NCBI GenBank assembly: GCA_023433755.1
Contig: JAEYUA010000305.1
Span: 1-15,512, forward strand
Direction: 5' to 3'
Source of the DNA: Bacteroidota bacterium
GTDB taxonomy: Bacteria > Bacteroidota > Bacteroidia > Chitinophagales > Chitinophagaceae
DNA: 15,512 nucleotides
Part shown: one piece after another, positions 13,918 through 15,512 of the stretch
How positions within the stretch are numbered: the stretch's first letter is position 1
Layout: each line of letters starts with the position of its first letter
Program-made: the position numbers and the translations under genes
Notes under the pieces: generated by a model
What the model was told of the DNA's origin: nothing
Databases searched by the model: none
What the model saw: only the letters and a program-made list of their open reading frames with translations

Positions 13918-14007
13918 AGAACGGAATTGCTTCTGCTTCCTCAAACATATAATTTATAATAACCAACTACTTCACCTGGTAACATAATCAGTCGCGTCAA
14001 ATCCCAG
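13918..14007. other. Spacer between inverted repeat arms
   Basis: About 90 AT-rich bases lie between the two inverted copies. I see no reading frame, RNA gene or promoter that stands out. Together with its flanks it fills the 420-base gap 13750-14169 between divergent transporter genes. Confidence 0.5.
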
Positions 14008-14107
14008 CCACCGACTTTGAACTATGAACTTTGAACTGGACTACCGACTACAGACTACCAGCTTACGCTAAAGCTCCATCTGGCAAAGCCGACTACCGAC
14101 TCCCGAC
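14008..14107 (-). repeat. GTAGTC/GTTCAAAG dispersed repeat, copy 3 (right arm, inverted)
   Basis: Read on the minus strand the part 14052-14008 gives GTAGTCGGTAGT, GTTCAAAG units and AGTCGGTG, mirroring copy 2. The rest (14053-14107) contains GCTAAAGCTCC and GGCAAAGC, an eroded relative of the 45-base unit at 8511-8606, flanked by further GACTACCGACT blocks. Confidence 0.78.
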
Positions 14108-14128
14108 TGATTCTTTTGCTTGCTGAAC

Positions 14129-14136
14129 TATTTTTC
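14129..14136 (+). promoter_or_regulatory. Weak -7-like element before the symporter
   Basis: TATTTTTC differs from TATTTTTG at the last base and lies 33 bases before the ATG at 14170. No good -33 element was seen, so this is tentative. Confidence 0.3.
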
Positions 14137-14169
14137 CGATTTTCGGCCTTCTTTCAATAAAGCTTATAT

Positions 14170-15512
14170 ATGATCAAGGGCAACAAGCTTACTTTCTGGA
14201 TCCTGGTTTCAATGGTGCTTGGTATCCTGGTGGGTTATTTATACAACCAGTATGGAACCGGGAATAAATTAACCTATACACCAGCCAAAGACTATACAGG
14301 CTATGATACCCTTCTGGTTGGAAAAGGGAGCCAGCAGTACACCAAACTCATTTATATCGCCAAAGACTCTGCGGATATCAAATCCAAAAAAGACAGCCTG
14401 GGAACTGGCGTCATCATGGCTTTGAAAAATTCAGGGACCACTGTTACTGTTGAAGGCGAGGGAAGAATTCAGGATAATCCCACGGCCAGGCATGGCAGCG
14501 CCACCGTTACTTCCATCAAAAAAGCGGCTGATCTTTTAAAAATACTCAGCACCATATTCATCCGGCTCGTGCAGATGATCATAGCACCGCTTGTATTCAC
14601 CACGCTGGTTGTGGGGATCGCAAAGCTGGGTGATCTCAAAACCGTTGGCAGGGTAGGAGGCAAGGCCATTCTCTGGTTTATCACCGCTTCCCTCATCTCT
14701 CTTCTGATAGGTCTTGTGCTCGTTAATTATTTCCAGCCTGGAAAATACATTGACCTTTCCCAGCGTGATGTGGAAGGCCTGGGTGACCTTATGACCAAAA
14801 AGCAAAGCTTTTCCATCCAGAATTTTGTGGAGCATGTGATCCCGAAAAGTTTTGTGGAAGCCATGGCCACCAACGAGATCCTGCAACTGGTAGTGTTCTC
14901 TGTTTTCTTTGGTGTGGCTGCTGCTGCCATTGGTGAATATACCAAACCCCTGATCAAAGCGCTGGAAGTGGCTTCCCACATCATCCTTAAAATGGTGAAC
15001 TATGTGATGAATTTTGCTCCTGTTGGTGTTTTTGGCGCACTTGCCGCGGTAGTGGCGGCAAAAGGACTTGGCATTTTTGATTTTTATATCAAATACTTTC
15101 TCTTCTTTTTGATCGGTATTGCCATTCTCTGGATCCTGTTACTGGGAGTAGGCTTTATCATTCTCAAAGGAAGAATGCGTGAACTCTTACGTCGCATAGG
15201 CAGTCCCCTGTTGATCGCTTTCAGCACCACCAGCAGTGAGGCGGTGTTTCCGAAACTTACAGAAGAACTGGAGCGTTTCGGCTGCCGCGACAGGATCGTA
15301 GCCTTTGTATTGCCGCTGGGATATTCTTTCAACCTGGATGGAAGCATGATGTACATGACCTTTGCCAGTCTTGCCATTGCGCAGGCCTATGGCATAGACC
15401 TGCCGCTGGCCACCCAGCTTACCATGCTGCTGGTATTAATGCTTACGAGCAAGGGCATCGCTGGTGTGCCCAGGGCTTCACTGGTAGTGGTGCTGGCCAC
15501 TTGCGCCATGTT
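14170..15512 (+). CDS. Dicarboxylate/amino acid:cation symporter (DAACS), 3' end cut
   Basis: I read 447 residues from ATG 14170 until the window ends, with no stop. The family landmarks are present in order: helix-2 region LSTIFIRLVQMIIAPLVFTTLV (126-147), hairpin HP1 with FSTTSSEAVFPKL (351-363), helix-7 NLDGS (388-392, the NMDGT site for sodium and substrate), and hairpin HP2 with TSKGIAGVPRAS (426-437). The family imports glutamate, aspartate or C4-dicarboxylates with sodium or protons. The substrate-selecting residues of helix 8 lie beyond the edge. Unusually, about 90 residues (28-120) separate helix 1 from helix 2, where the family normally has a short loop; this region is polar and probably faces the periplasm. 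Its start is weakly supported by a promoter-like TATTTTTC. Confidence 0.9.
   Translation, partial: MIKGNKLTFWILVSMVLGILVGYLYNQYGTGNKLTYTPAKDYTGYDTLLVGKGSQQYTKLIYIAKDSADIKSKKDSLGTGVIMALKNSGTTVTVEGEGRIQDNPTARHGSATVTSIKKAADLLKILSTIFIRLVQMIIAPLVFTTLVVGIAKLGDLKTVGRVGGKAILWFITASLISLLIGLVLVNYFQPGKYIDLSQRDVEGLGDLMTKKQSFSIQNFVEHVIPKSFVEAMATNEILQLVVFSVFFGVAAAAIGEYTKPLIKALEVASHIILKMVNYVMNFAPVGVFGALAAVVAAKGLGIFDFYIKYFLFFLIGIAILWILLLGVGFIILKGRMRELLRRIGSPLLIAFSTTSSEAVFPKLTEELERFGCRDRIVAFVLPLGYSFNLDGSMMYMTFASLAIAQAYGIDLPLATQLTMLLVLMLTSKGIAGVPRASLVVVLATCAM

Noticed and set aside
13852..14107. Insertion sequence with terminal inverted repeats
   Set aside because: The interior is only about 90 bases with no transposase, and the arms are themselves internally repetitive. 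A non-autonomous element cannot be excluded.
14536..14979. Minus-strand frame of 147 codons inside the symporter
   Set aside because: The opposite strand encodes the complete set of DAACS motifs, so this is a shadow.

Overview
The window reads as ordinary chromosome of a Bacteroidota species, most likely Chitinophagaceae (inference). Four start-proximal or RNA-gene-proximal sites match the Bacteroidota -7 promoter element TAnnTTTG (mostly as TATTTTTG). Shine-Dalgarno sequences are largely absent. The gene content also fits: tandem LytS-like kinases, paired DUF1573 exported proteins, a fused E1 alpha/beta dehydrogenase, and YebC.

Layout. 1-2062 (minus): two paralogous sensor kinases joined by an ATGA overlap; the downstream one runs off the left edge. 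2216-2355 (minus): tRNA-Met(CAT) with its own promoter and terminator. 2560-3372 (minus): a membrane-anchored SRPBCC protein. 3679-4875 (minus): a class I/II aminotransferase. 4958-5922 (minus): two DUF1573 proteins ending in a strong terminator. 6025-8412 (plus): fused 2-oxoacid dehydrogenase E1, divergent from the DUF1573 pair. 8608-9408 (plus): a PhzF-family protein, behind a repeat-filled spacer. 9413-10541 (minus): YebC followed by a DCC-family protein. 10680-13749 (minus): two APC-superfamily amino acid permeases. 14170-15512 (plus): a dicarboxylate/amino acid:cation symporter cut by the right edge.

How the genes relate. Several could serve amino acid and 2-oxoacid use: two amino acid permeases, a glutamate/dicarboxylate-type symporter, an aminotransferase, and an E1 that could oxidise branched-chain 2-oxoacids. 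They sit in separate transcription units, so this is thematic clustering rather than a shown pathway.

I found no CRISPR array, phage, insertion sequence, secretion or defence system. The least explained parts are non-coding: a composite family of short intergenic repeats (8420-8607, 13852-14107), a second palindromic repeat family (3443-3486, 10571-10612), and two promoters whose -7 element lies four bases from the start codon, suggesting leaderless mRNAs. Among proteins, the upstream kinase with an eroded ATP site and the symporter with an extra loop after its first membrane segment deserve a second look.
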